From Temnothorax longispinosus (lineage: Eukaryota; Arthropoda; Insecta; Hymenoptera; Formicidae), in contig NC_092358.1 of the NCBI RefSeq assembly GCF_030848805.1, positions 26,827,720 to 26,891,719 on the forward strand: a stretch of DNA of 64,000 nt, given 5' to 3'. Each line of letters begins with the position of its first letter. Position 1 is the stretch's first letter. The notes under the pieces were generated by a model that saw nothing but the letters and a program-made list of their open reading frames with translations, was not told where the DNA came from and ran no database searches. Both the position numbers and the translations under genes were made by a program. This document shows positions 12,189 through 24,072 of the stretch, piece by piece.

Positions 12189-15100
12189 CTGGAAGGAGAA
12201 AGAAAGTTATTTTCTATTTTTGTGAGTATTTTTTTCAGACTCTTATGTTAAAATTTGATCGTTCAATTTTGCATTATATTCACGTCTAGTATATTATGTT
12301 TTAATATTTCTAAACTGAAGTATAAAAAATGTCTAAAGCTAGAAAGATTAGTACATTTTTTAGTCATCTTTCGAGCTTGATATTTTTATAAAAATACAAT
12401 ATACATATCTTTATATTAAAGAAAAAAAAAACTTTATTGAAAATAAATTTCTAAAGTAGAGTGGAAAAATTGTTCAAGAAGAGCAAAATTTCTCGTTCAC
12501 TTACACTCTTTTGGAATTTACTTGATTTTTTTAAGTTGCCCGTTTCTCTCATTATAATTGAAATTAATATTGTGAAATTAATATTCTTACATTATTCAGT
12601 TTCCTTCGATCTCTTTGGTATCCGTGATGATGTAGGATCTATGGTAGAACACCAAGTGAATGTCCTGCAAATAAAGAATGAAAGTTCTATTGGAAGTAAC
12701 GCTCGCCGATTGTACCACTACTGACAAGTGTCGCAGCTCACGGTAGTAAGCACCAAAGTGGCTTAAAGACAGGGACAACGCGCGTTCACGCACCAAAAAA
12801 CCGTATAATGAAAACGTCGTTGCGTCACGAGCTCAAAGTTTTCTTATCGCGCCTTTCACACTTTCTGAATTGTGGAATTAACAACGATGCGCGACGTCTT
12901 TCCTAAAATATTCGTCTTACTAATCGCGCTGTCATCTGCATCTGTTTTTCAATCGTACAAAATAATGGAAAATGATTAAGATCACCTCTGTAAAAATGAC
13001 GATTGTTAGAACGTGGATATAATAATTGACTTCTATCTAATCGCAAGCAACTGTAACAAGTGCACTACCGCAGTGGAGAGATGCTGGATGCTTACCGCTG
13101 TTTTATATGCCACCGGCCTACCGCCCTACCGCTCAGAAAAATATATGCGCGGCTAATGGTGAATCTGCGTTGCCTTTTGATGAAGGAACTCGGGATAGTG
13201 AATGGGAGAGTACGTGTTCGATTGACTTCAGTAAGAATATGCAGTAGTCTTTTATGATCATGTATTAAAGGGAAGAAAATGGCACAAAAATCTGGCTGAA
13301 TCTTGATTTTACAATTCATAATTGATATGTAATTCTATTAGAATCACACAATTGAATCGATAATTAAATACATTAACAGAATTATTTAATTATATTATAA
13401 TTTTAATATTTTATTTAATCACAGACAGATATTCGATCTTCAGTTTCTTCAATCATAGATTTTTGTATCATTTTAAGATTCCTTTCTTCGATGTCTCAGG
13501 ATCACCTATCTGAAAGATATTAAGCATTTCGAATTTATATATCCAAACATACGATCTGTATTACGATATTTTGCATTACAGATTCCCAAGTTTTCGATTT
13601 GCACTCATGATCGAAGCTTGAATCACACTGGATTCTGGATCCTTCGTTGTTTTTCTATAAGGGGATTGCGATCGAGCTGCCGAAGAGATTTTATATTCCA
13701 GCGAGTCTTCCGTCTCTTCACGATTATTTCCTCGATTTAGGATTCTGCACGTGCTGACAAAGTGACGCACTCGCTCGCGCGCCTCTGAACTTGGGGAAGG
13801 CCCTTTCTCACTCGCGTTTTGATCGTTGTTTACCGCGATTTATATGCAACATTCGTAACTCTTTTGCTCCCTCACTCGCGCATTCCGCGCACGCAATATC
13901 GTTTGCGGGGAAATACAAGGGAGATGGATGAGATACTGATACCATCATAATTACTCATTTGCCCGGTATGCCGCATCCTATGATAATGATATTTTCACGT
14001 GACTCCTTGAGGCATAGGAAGAAAGAAAAACCCTGTGTATGCCGACGCTCGGAAGACGCAGAAATGGCTGACCGCATCGCGATTGCGTATCAGAGATCGG
14101 ATACGGTTCCTCCGCGGATTAGCATTCGATGTTTAATTCATGGATCGCGCTTTCGGAGCCGCGCTCAACGTAGGCGTATATCCGCGAAATCCGGCACTCT
14201 GCATAAAATAATAATTTTGCATAACGTAACGCGCCACACCGGCGCACGTGCTTGCATGTCGTTGCGTGCACTCGATTATAAAGTGCACCGCACCGGATGA
14301 ATTTCGCGATGTGCGTTTTTCCTCCAGAAGATTGTGAAAAGGATCGCGTGACCCACATTATAATATGCAGCCTGCACGGACCGATCCGCGCGCGCGATAT
14401 ATTCCATCCTCGCGTACCCGACTCTTCCGCGCTCGCGCCCAACTTTATTGGGAGTTGCTCTACATCCGAATATCGTGTCAAGGACGCTGCTTGCGCCGAT
14501 ACCGAGGACCGGATTATCTTATCGGCGAACTTGACACACTTTACGCACCGCGAAACCGATCGCGCGAACCGAAGCGCAAGTTGCCCTTTGATCCCTTGGG
14601 TTTTTTTCCCCGATATGTTTCTTTAAATATTTTCCTAGGTAAAACGCTTATCATCCCTGTATTATTTTATTATCTAACAGTAAGCTACATTTAATTGGTC
14701 GAGATAAGGATTCAAGAGGAAATTTTAAATTCACAGGAATTTGAGAGAAATGACAATTAGTAGTTATAAACATTATTTAAATGTTTCAATGATGCAGGGT
14801 AGGGTAACATAGTAATCCGACGTTTTTCCTTCCAGCTTATTATCCCACTTGGAAGGAAAGAGATCATTTCCCTGGTGCAATTATAGCATCAATCCACGTC
14901 GGTGCAAATTAGCCCTTGCAGTGGTAAGCAATTGCAGTGGATACAGCACTTTTCCGTTCGTTATTCCGCATCTTACATGAAATCTTTCTCAATCTCATTC
15001 ACATTGCACGCAACTTCTTACAGGAAAGTGACTACAAGATACTGGTAATCAATCTTTAATTACGTAATACCGGCTGTACGTCGCATAAAAAGAACTGGGT

Positions 15101-16310
15101 TATACGTAAACAAATAACTCGGATTGCCTTGAAGGAAATCATTGGGAGCTGATAGGCCCATTTATCGAGTACGATACTCGTAAATTGCAAACGACGAGGT
15201 CAATCGCTTCACGCCAACTGCATATGACTGTCCTTACACTTGACGGATCACGGATCCTTCCACGAAAGGACGAGCTCTCGAATTATGGACCATTGAGCAA
15301 CGGGGCTCGATTTGCTCTACCGATTTCCTATTACCGTAATAGTCGGTTTCCAGTCCACCCGACTATTAATAGCGTTTGGCAGAGAAAGTATGTCTATTTT
15401 CCACACAGATGCTCGCAATAGACGAGCGATTTTTTATTAGCTCATTCCGCACGAAATTGAATTTAGAGTTACAAAAGTAGTAGAATTATAAAATTGTACG
15501 TACTTATGTATATATATGATTACATTTAAGAATACTTTTATCCAATTTCGACGCCGTACGTGATAAACGCGGAAAGCACGTGCAATGTAAAGCTATTTAA
15601 GAGACTCGCTTTCATCTAGTGACTCAAACTAGTTTGTGGGTGGAGGAAGTTTTCAATGCATTTGAAAATATGCGATCAAATCGCTTTCCGCGGAAGCTTC
15701 CACACCTCTCCCGCTTCACTCTCGCGAATTTTTGGCAAGAAATGCTTTCTCGAAGAAGCGCGTTTGCGGCTTCTATCTCCTTCTTTCTTTACTTCTTTTC
15801 CAAGAATCCATCTCGAATCCGCCAGATCTGACGTTGAAATTCGGGTCGGGTCAAGTTGATCTTGTTCTCATTAATTGTAACAGTGATAACACGTAACTGA
15901 TATCGTGATCTGGCAAATTCAAAGATTCGAATATAAAATAAATGTAGAAGGAGAGTCGCTTAGAAATTTGAACCGTTAATAAACATACGTAATTACAATT
16001 TATATTAAAAGAGATCAACTGATTATTGCTGTGATCCAGGAAAAAAATTCCTGGAGATGAGCCGGATAAGGCGTCAGACACGCCTAAAAACATCCGCGAA
16101 TATGCGCTCGCACGTCACTTCTTGTTGGGAGATTTGCAGACACGCCGTGGTAAATCGTCTAAATATTTGGCTACTGCAGACTTCATCAAAACTGCTCCGT
16201 GCAGTCGACTGCACCACATGCGTCAGTTTCGTTTCGCTCGACATTCGCTGAAAAGCGTTGATCACTGTCAAGCTTAATCTGATCTCACGTGTCCGTCGGA
16301 GTCCCTTCGA
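12189..16310. other. Intergenic region, no recognisable gene
   Basis: Mixed AT-rich (12.2-13.5 kb) and CpG-rich (13.7-14.6 kb) DNA. It should hold the promoter and any upstream exon of the small secreted peptide (minus strand) and the promoter of the KCNIP-like gene (plus strand). Open frames here are short, overlap on both strands and resemble no known protein. Confidence 0.5.
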
Positions 16311-18139
16311 ATGTCAAATCACGGTGGTATCGATGGCAAAGATAATTGCGAGTCTCTTCGCCGACCAAGTCTCTCCGTAAAGATGCAACGTAGCCTGAGA
16401 AAAATGAGCAAAGGCATCAAAAAAATTACCGGTAATGATATCCGATTTGAGCGGTACACCTAGTTTAGTTTTTGTAACGCTAGAAATCGCCAATTAATTA
16501 GCCAAATCGCTCGATTAGATTAGATAATAAAAATGTAATGTGTACAATTAAGTAATTTTGTAAGTAGAATCTTAATAGTGCCTTTTTAGTGACAAAACTA
16601 ATGATAAACATCTATTTTTTAAAATAATTTTTTAAAAATAATTTCATGATAGCTGTTAAATGTGTAAATAATCAGTTTAATTAAATGATTGTATGACAAT
16701 TATTAATTTCTTTATTGAAAATTTTGAAGTATAAGAAGGAAAAGAGAACAAAAAGTTAAAGTGAATAATTTGCAATTTTCCAATAATAACGCACATTTGG
16801 CATTAATTATAAAAAAAAAATCCTCTGAAGTGTACCATTAATTTAATTTTTGTTACAATTATAGTGTTTATTCTTGGAATATAATTGTAAAAAATTTCCA
16901 GTTCTAGAATTAAAAGCTTGAAATTTTCAAGATTATTTCGAGTGAATAAAAAATCAGCATGAATATCACTGTCTAACTTGAACACGTTTTCGTAGAAATC
17001 ATCCAGGAGGATGATAAACATTCATCATACATCTTCCCCGAGCAACTGTCCGCCTTGACCAGTCGCACCGGGTTTTCGAAGGATGAAATTCGTAAACTGT
17101 ATCGCGCCTTCAAGCAGCTGTGCCCCAGAGGATGCGCGACGTCCGGCGACTTGAAACCCGCATACGCCAAACTGTTTCCGCTTGGCGATCCGGCTAGATA
17201 CGCGCAGATCGTGTTCAACAGCTTCGACCGAGACGGCGACGGCATCGTCAGCTTCAGCGATCTTCTCGGTGCCATGACATTGATCATCAATGGCAATGTG
17301 GACCAAAAGCTTTCCTGGATATTCGGGTGAGAGTTTATCTCATCCTCGATGTTTCTATTAATATAGTGATTTCGTGATAATGAATTTAGAGAAAATTGTA
17401 GACGGTATTTTATGAGGAGGTTTAATTATAGAGGAATTAGAAAACAATGTTCTATATATTTTTTCGAATTAGAATCAATGGAATTTTAAGACTAGACTCT
17501 TTGATCGATTTTTTTTAAGTCGATTCATTCTCTTCGCTGAATTATAATGATCACGAACATGGCCAAGATGACGAATGTAATACACAAAATACACAAATCC
17601 TTTATTGCCTGTCAGGTTCTACGATCTGAATGGGGATGGTTGTATCACGAGACATGAAATGTTGGTCATAGTATCCGCGATTTACGAGATGGTGCAGAAT
17701 ACGCGGACTATCCAGTCCGTGGTTAACAAACAGGTGGACAGGTTCTTTGAAAAGATGGATACGAACAGAGACGGCTTGATCTCAAGGGACGAGTTCATGA
17801 GCGGTTGTAAAAATGTACGGAAATATCCCACTACGTAAGAATAACATTATTCGCATTTAACACTAGAAGGACCTTGTTCAATGAAATCTCTTATCGGGCT
17901 TTTCTTCAACAGAAAAGCTACAAATATTTTTAAAATCGATATCGATAAATGTTAAAAATTAATTTATAGCTGTCTTGTTATTAAACCTCCTAGTGTTAAA
18001 ATTCAGCACAGTAAGATCTACTTTAATGGCAGTAAATATATATAAAGATGTATGTGTACCCAGAGACTTCATTAATTCTATTTTTTTACAGGATGCTTTT
18101 ATATACAGCCAGTTGTTTTTATTTAACAATATCTGGTGA
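16311..18139 (+). CDS. KCNIP: Kv channel-interacting protein-like neuronal calcium sensor, complete CDS, 4 exons
   Basis: Exons 16311-16431, 16996-17326, 17616-17814 and 18092-18139 join in phase to 232 aa. Exon 1 starts MSNHGGIDGK and ends in a basic stretch (MQRSLRKMSKGIKKIT); an in-frame TAA lies 33 nt upstream. The core shows the neuronal calcium sensor CPxG hallmark (CPRG, 83-86) in a degenerate first EF-hand, then three canonical loops: DRDGDGIVSFSD (118-129), DLNGDGCITRHE (154-165) and DTNRDGLISRDE (199-210). The tiny last exon encodes DAFIYSQLFLFNNIW, which aligns with the usual DENIMRSMQLFENVI-type KChIP tail and ends in TGA. Family members bind A-type Kv4 channels and confer calcium sensitivity. 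The small first and last exons were found by splice phase and family pattern; isoforms from other first exons are possible. No N-terminal myristoylation glycine is seen. Confidence 0.88.
17857..17999. mobile_element. TTAA-flanked MITE in the last intron of the KCNIP-like gene
   Basis: TTAA at 17857-17860 and 17996-17999 bracket inverted ends: left TTAACACTAGAAGGACC, right (reverse complement) TTAACACTAGGAGG. The element is 143 bp including targets, AT-rich, with an inner hairpin (GCTTTTC TTCAACA GAAAAGC). The TTAA duplication plus CACTAG ends suggest a piggyBac-derived MITE. Confidence 0.7.
18118..18123 (-). terminator. Possible polyadenylation signal for SEC20
   Basis: AATAAA on the minus strand about 230 nt past the SEC20 stop. 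It falls inside the last coding exon of the KCNIP-like gene on the opposite strand. Use of this site is an inference. Confidence 0.35.
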
Positions 18140-18351
18140 TGGGATGAAAGTGACCTTAAGAGATTAATGAAAATAATTTATACATGAAACTATTAAAATA
18201 TTTATAAAAGTTCACCCTTTTTCCTCTTTCAATCTTATGAAGAGTACATATAATATATATCACATTATTTCCCCCAGTTTCCTTATAATACAAGATTTTG
18301 CATTTACGTTATGCCAACAGTTTGATATCATCTTAAATAATTTATACATGC

Positions 18352-19265
18352 TCAGAACAATCTTTTTTGTAGGATGTAAAATACGCAGGCGAGGAAAAAG
18401 GCAAATGCCAATGCGAGCAGCGCTTTATCGGTGACCTCCCGTCTACCGTATTTACCTAACAGCTTCCCTGAGTGCGCTATAGCTTGTTGTTGATGCTCCA
18501 ACTCGTCCTTGGTGCCGCCGACCTTGTCCGAAGATGTCACTGAAACAATAACCGATCCGTAGAATTGCGGCACTTGCTATTCAACGAAATAGAATACTTA
18601 CACAGACTGTCCAGCGTGTCGGCGCTTCTTTGAGTCGTTTCGGCCAGATGCCTGGAGATACTGAGAAGCTTGTCCGTCACTTGGCTGGACGCGTTCGTCA
18701 AGCTCTGCTTGTCGTGCCGTCTACGGAGAGCGTTTTGCCGCTCCTCCGGCATGGAGAACAGATTCTCCCTCGCCAGTTTGTCGATGACACACGCGCTGAC
18801 AACGTTGGCCTTGCGGAAGGCCGCCAACGAAGTGTTCAACTGCTCCTTGTAACTGTCCACGTCCGACAGCAGCTCGGCCCTTTTCTTTCCATTCGTCTCG
18901 GTTTCGGCGATGGATTTCAGGTGTTCTATGGAAGATTTCAAAACCGCTATCTTGGCTCTGCCCTCCGCGTTGAGCTCGTCCAGCATCTCCAGCGGCCCAC
19001 TGCATTGCTGTATGTCCTTCGCGGTAAACAGGTAATTTATTAAATACCGATCATCGATTAGACCTGTTACAATATAATTCGTGATATATTTTTTGCCACT
19101 GCCAACAGTGCCAAACATAGTCTCGCTATGGATCAACATTGAAATTAGGTTATATTCTACTTACCACGACGATTATATATTTACCTGTATTAAAGCGTTC
19201 ACTTGAAGCTGATATTTAACGATGTCTTGACGCGTTAATTCCACCGCATAACTGTTGGGATCCAT
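18352..19265 (-). CDS. Sec20: Vesicle transport protein SEC20 / BNIP1 (Qb-SNARE), complete CDS, 3 exons
   Basis: Exons 19265-19185, 19016-18602 and 18539-18352 join in phase to 227 aa, matching BNIP1 (228 aa). The start is MDPNSYAVELTRQDIVKYQL. A helical N-terminal part follows (IEHLKSIAETETNGKKRAEL), then a SNARE motif spanning exons 2 and 3 (VTDKLLSISRHLAETTQRS to LEHQQQAIAHSGKLLGKYG). A C-terminal anchor (ALLALAFAFFLACVFYIL, about 205-222) precedes the short lumenal tail QKRLF. SEC20 resides in the ER and works with the Dsl1/NRZ tether and syntaxin-18/Use1 to fuse COPI vesicles arriving from the Golgi. The gene is convergent with the KCNIP-like gene (212 bp between stops) and tail-to-head with IDH3B. 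Confidence 0.95.
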
Positions 19266-20112
19266 TGACAATGCGAGTTACTTCGCTTTTATGTTATTTC
19301 CTGATTTTACGGCGACATACATACGTGCGATACGTAGGTGAAGACTCCGATTGACTCCGATCAGCTGATCGCATGCCAAGCTGTCAATGGACACGTGTAA
19401 CTGAACGATATGCTCCTTTATTGTTCGTAATTTCATGGATTTCTGATAACTGGAAATATTACTCTGTAGGCGAATAGCACATTTTTGTTGTGTATTGATA
19501 TATTACTTATTTATATAATATTGCATATTTATATATTCATATAATTATTATATTTGTCGTATAAGGTCATTTATTTCACAGATATCAGGAAAAAAAGATA
19601 GAAATAAAACAAATCAGAAAATATATCTTAATTACTGTCAGTGCTAATTTATCACAGCTTTTAACACTTTGCTATGAAACGTAAAGACTGGTAAAGACGC
19701 TCGTCTATATTGTTATTTCCAATTATGCGAAATAAGGAGAACTTGTGATTTCAATAGGATCTACAAGGTAGCGTAATTTATTATACACAGATATGATACA
19801 ATTTTGCCTATTTTGATCTATTATACAGCTAATTATGCAGTCCACGCGTCGCAATTGAATTTTTGCGACTTAGCGATTGCAAAATACTTTGGATTTCCCC
19901 TTGTTCGCAGAACATACGGGAAGTCACGGTTGCAAATACAAATTTGCACATTTAAAGTTTTCTAAAATGATACAGCTTTACAAATTTTATGACGCGTAGG
20001 TGAGTTAAATATACTCTATGACGGGTGCGGCACTACGTTTCGCACAGTCCAGATAAAAATGAGCTCGCGACGTAAGATCTACGTCCTTCTATGTCACACA
20101 ATTTTTTTTTCG
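19266..20112. other. Spacer between SEC20 start and IDH3B stop
   Basis: AT-rich; should hold the SEC20 promoter on the left and the IDH3B 3' UTR on the right. A palindrome CGATCAGCTGATCG lies near 19359. No coding sequence was seen. Confidence 0.5.
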
Positions 20113-22483
20113 TTAACGCAGGCTGTTTATCACAGCGGCGACGAAGTCCGACGTCGAGCTTTGCCCGCCTAGATCCTTCGTGAGCACCTTTCCGTCGTTC
20201 AGCACGCGGTTCAACGCTTCCCGAATCTGCTCGGCGTAACGTTTGAGATTCACGTGGTTCAGGAGCTTCACCGCGCACAGCAACATCGCCGTCGGATTCG
20301 CGACGTTCTTGCCGACCGCCTCGGAATACGTGTGCCTCGCACCCTTTCGAAAAATACAAATCTTAGCAACTTGCGCTTTAAAATGGGCGTAAGTCAAGAG
20401 TTCTAGAGATTCTTTTTAATATCAACTATTTCTTATTTTGCATAAACAAAATCAGAATGTATTTGCATGTTACCGGTTCAAAGACGACACACTCGGCGCT
20501 GTAACTGGCACCTGCGACGACTCCGGCACCGCCGACCAGACCGGACGCGAGATTATCCACAATATTTCCGTACAAATTCGGCATTACCATGACATCGAAC
20601 TGATGTGGATTGGAGACCATCTGCATAGTGCAATTGTCGACGATCATCGTCTCGAACGTAATCCTGTTTCGTTAGAGAATAGGAATATAAAGTATACCGT
20701 GCAATAATTTCGTAATAAATATTTATAAGGGATAATCAGACGACGTGGAAGTTATTCCAAGTACCTTGGGTACATTTTGGCAATTTCTTGACACGATCTG
20801 AGAAAAAGTCCATCGCCGAGCTTCATTATGTTAGCTTTGTGAACACACGTGACTTTCTTGCGGTTATTCTTTACGGCGTAGTCAAAAGCGAATTTCGCAA
20901 TTCTTTGGCTCTTAGTGGCAGTCACGATCTTCAAGCACTCGACCACCCCTTTGACAGATTCGTGCTCGAGCGCGGAGTACTCCCCCTCCGTTTGTTCCCT
21001 GATGATGACGCAGTCCACATTCTGGTGACGCGATCTGACGCCCGGCAAGGATTTCACGTGCACCACATTCGAATACAGGTCCAGGCTCTTACGTAATTTC
21101 ATGTTCAAGGTCTGCAACTCTCCCGTCATCGAGTGATCCGGAGTTGCTAGAATCCCCTGTCGCACAAAGCAACGCACAGTTATATCAAGTTACAAAATTA
21201 TCGTTATCTTTCAGCCACACACTCTTTAAAAAGTTCGTAGTTCACTTTCTCTGATAGAAAAATTTTTATATTTTTAATTATATACGTTTTAGATATTAAC
21301 ATCAAATATCTCACTGAACTACCTATCTGTATATATACCAAATGAAAAAATTGAGTATATTTTATCGTTAGTTTTAGAAGGTACATAATTAGACCTTTAG
21401 ACAAACTCGGTTTCTAGCGATACTGTTGGAGACTTGCTCCAGAGGTGCGCTCAGGGTTGGATTCACTTCAGACAAGAAGTAAGGTTCGAATTCAACCGGG
21501 ACATCCGCAGCTTTGAAAACACTTTGAACAGCAACCACGAGCTCTGGTCCAACGCCGTCTCCCGGTATCAAGGTACATTTCAACTTTCCTTCTTGTTCGA
21601 CTGTCTAAAAAGAAGTAGCAGGGTCACCCATGAGCCTGATTACCAATTGGAGAATAAGCAACGCTCACCGATTCTTGCTGCCTAATTGTTCCTACATGCA
21701 GCGCCCTAACTGTGCTCTTATGAGCAGCCTGCAAACACAAAAAGCGAGATAGAAATATAATATTATAATTTATTAATTATATCAAGGTTCACAATTCCCT
21801 ATAAACAAGATACAATCTAAATGTGATATATTTTAGATATAATACTCAAAATACAAACGCATCACATTTTATGCATATGTTATGAATAATTAGTTATTTA
21901 AAGAATTCAAAGTAGCATTTATTACGCTTCTGTTTCACGTGTAATCTTTTTTCCAGAAAATCTAGAATATCCGGACAGGATTAATCCTCTTAATTGACTG
22001 GAGTCAATCTGGTACTGTTCACCACGCTTTTTCATCAACAATCGGCTCCTTCTTGCGTAATCAGGGCCAATTTATCGCTTTTCTTTTTTTGACAAATAAC
22101 AAGACTACTCTGATTAAATAACGTGAGCAGGCGGGCGTGGGTGTTTGCCCCGACCGACGTTCACCAATTTGCGCGCCGACGGGAGGTGTGGAGGATCTGC
22201 GTTATGCATCGAGGAGCGAGCTTGTGTTTTTGACAAGCGGATGCGTCTCAGATAAAAATAATCACGGTATCAAGACTTGATTGCGCGATCGTCTTCCTCG
22301 CCGTGCCCGCCGACGGAGCGGCTACGTTATTCGTCGTACGGTCAATAATATAGTCAATAGAACTTATACGCTTTTCTTGCGATTCGCAGGTGCGACGGGA
22401 TTCCGGAGACACGGAGCGACGGAGGAACGTCGGTGATTTACCTGGGAGAGCGCCTTGCAGATGTTTCTCGCCAGCAAAGCCAT
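20113..22483 (-). CDS. Idh3b: Isocitrate dehydrogenase [NAD] subunit beta, mitochondrial, complete CDS, 6 exons
   Basis: Exons 22483-22442, 21728-21669, 21604-21395, 21156-20765, 20663-20474 and 20343-20113 join in phase to 374 aa. The start (MALLARNICKALSQ) is a short basic presequence typical of mitochondrial import; an in-frame TGA lies 6 nt upstream. Diagnostic IDH3 motifs are LIPGDGVGPELV, NVVHVKSLPGVRSRH, IIREQTEGEYSALEHESVKG, KFAFDYAVKNNRKKVT, HKANIMKLGDGLF, MPNLYGNIVDNLA and GARHTYSEAVGKNVANPTAM. The beta rather than alpha or gamma call rests on VPVEF, LSEV and the tail TSDFVAAVINSLR. In the family, the heteromeric enzyme decarboxylates isocitrate to 2-oxoglutarate in the TCA cycle; beta is structural and regulatory. 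The first two coding exons are only 42 and 60 nt. Confidence 0.95.
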
Positions 22484-23408
22484 TTTTCACGACGGAGCCG
22501 AGCGTCGACTGCTCGTCTGCTCGTCTCCCGCTCCCTCCGCGCTTGCTCGCGAATCGCGAACGCAGGGATGTAATCGCGTTCGAAGTCGCCGTATTAATTT
22601 GATCTAATCTGTTGATAAACCTGAGGAACGAACGCTTCATCCTTGGTGGAAAAAGAAAAAACGCTGATTAAAGTAACGTCTTCACAAATCGTTTTTTTTT
22701 TTTTTTTTATAATAAGAATAAAACAAATTCCAATATAATGTATTAGAATTAGAGGAAAAAAAGTGATTGATTGAGCCACCATTCATATACCAAACTGAGG
22801 AAAAAGTAAAGGAGAATGATGGGAAATAATAAATCAATCGTTGCACTAAAAATTAGAAGATTTATAAAAGGCGTCGGTCAATTATTATTTATAAGGGAAT
22901 CGATCGTTTAGTTTTAAAGAGGCTTAATTGGTATCTTATTTATAGTATAGATATATTATTCGTCTGGTACTTAAAAAACACTCGTACGTGAATATGTAAG
23001 AGAAAAATTCGACATTCCCGAACAGCGTCCGTCACTGTTCAGCCGTCACGTGGACAATGTATACGCTAGTAACTTATATATTTCTGATTATTCGCTCTTT
23101 TTCAACGTCCATTCCGTATACATTCATCTCGTTTAATAAGTAAAACGCATAAATCAGGTTTATGGCAATTTTTTTGTATCTTTTGTTTTTCCTCCTTTTC
23201 TCCACAACATCCGTCTTCTTTTAAATGCGGAATACAACGTGCTGCTATGAGAAGTTAGAAATGTTAGAGGTATCGTAAGGACGACAGGAAAGCAAGGAAT
23301 GCGAGGATGTGTAAGGATGATATGAGGATATTTTCGTGAGGATTAAACTGCAATAAGGGCTGCGATCCGATTTACACTCATAGCGTGTAATCATCGTTCT
23401 GTCTTCAG

Positions 23409-23525
23409 CTGCGGTCCACTTGACGCTACAAATGCTTTGAACCGTTCTTCCTCTCCTCCTTTCTTTATTAAAAGAAAGGAGAAGAGGAATCCTTCGAAGC
23501 ATTTGTAGCATCAAGTGGACCGCAG
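23409..23525. mobile_element. Palindromic hairpin element, copy 2 (family also at 2296-2424)
   Basis: Starts CTGCGGTCCACTTGACGCTA and ends TAGCATCAAGTGGACCGCAG, the inverse of its start. The centre pairs a CTCTCCTCCTTTCTTT tract with AAAGAAAGGAGAAGAG. The ends and layout match the copy at 2296-2424. No flanking target duplication was recognised. Confidence 0.75.
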
Positions 23526-23617
23526 CCTTCGTTGCACACATCGAATATCAAACGAAGACAGACTGATGCGCTGCTGTGAGCGTGAATATCGGACCGCAGC
23601 AAAGTGAGCGAAGGAGA

Positions 23618-23694
23618 ATCAGCTGATCCTCGAGCAGCAAACTAGAGAATTAGCGGCCGTAACTCCCTAGTTCTAGGCTCAAGGATCAGCTGAT
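23618..23694. repeat. 77-nt stem-loop near the MTHFSD promoter
   Basis: ATCAGCTGATCCTCGAG at the left pairs with CTCAAGGATCAGCTGAT at the right; an inner AACTAG...CTAGTT pair extends the stem. The terminal palindrome ATCAGCTGAT holds a CAGCTG E-box at each end. It may be a regulatory element, a small RNA precursor or a repeat remnant. Confidence 0.5.
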
Positions 23695-24072
23695 CCCGTC
23701 TTATCGCCTCCTGGCCGCGATCGTCGACATCGTGCTCGAAGCGGCGCGGAATAAACGCATCGAGATCCCGACGTTCGTCACATTTCTCCGGCGTTCTCGC
23801 TTCTCGCTTCGCGAACGGTATTCGCGCCTCGACGAGGGACAGCCGGATCCCTAGAGGATTACGATGTCGCGGAGTTTGCGGGCGTGGTGCCGCGGTGCCG
23901 CGTAGAAATAGATACGAAGAGGTGGAGAAGGGGCCGCGCGTGAAACGGGATAAATCGTGCGGTCTATTTTTGCGGGAGGGACCTCGCGCGGTGACGCTAC
24001 TTGGGATCTCTCTCCTCCGGGTCCCTGAACCTTCGCCCCTGTTGAGATTCCCACTGACGAGAGCCGGTCAAG

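Larger units (their letters stand above)
22484..24072. other. Intergenic region between divergent IDH3B and MTHFSD
   Basis: Contains the IDH3B promoter side (CpG-rich near 22.3-22.6 kb), a poly-T run at about 22692-22708, an AT-rich centre, a palindromic element (23409-23525), a structured hairpin (23618-23694), and a CpG-rich stretch before the MTHFSD start. No coding exon was seen. Confidence 0.5.

Noticed and set aside
17815..17838. Read-through C-terminus (VRKYPTT) of the KCNIP-like gene
   Set aside because: Splicing at 17814 to the exon at 18092 gives a tail that fits the KChIP family; the read-through tail does not. A donor-like GTAAGA follows at 17836, but the resulting frame fits less well.
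22248..22640. 130-aa minus-strand frame upstream of and overlapping IDH3B exon 1
   Set aside because: It is in a different frame from the genuine MALLARNICKALSQ start, which has an in-frame stop 6 nt upstream and a phase-matched donor.
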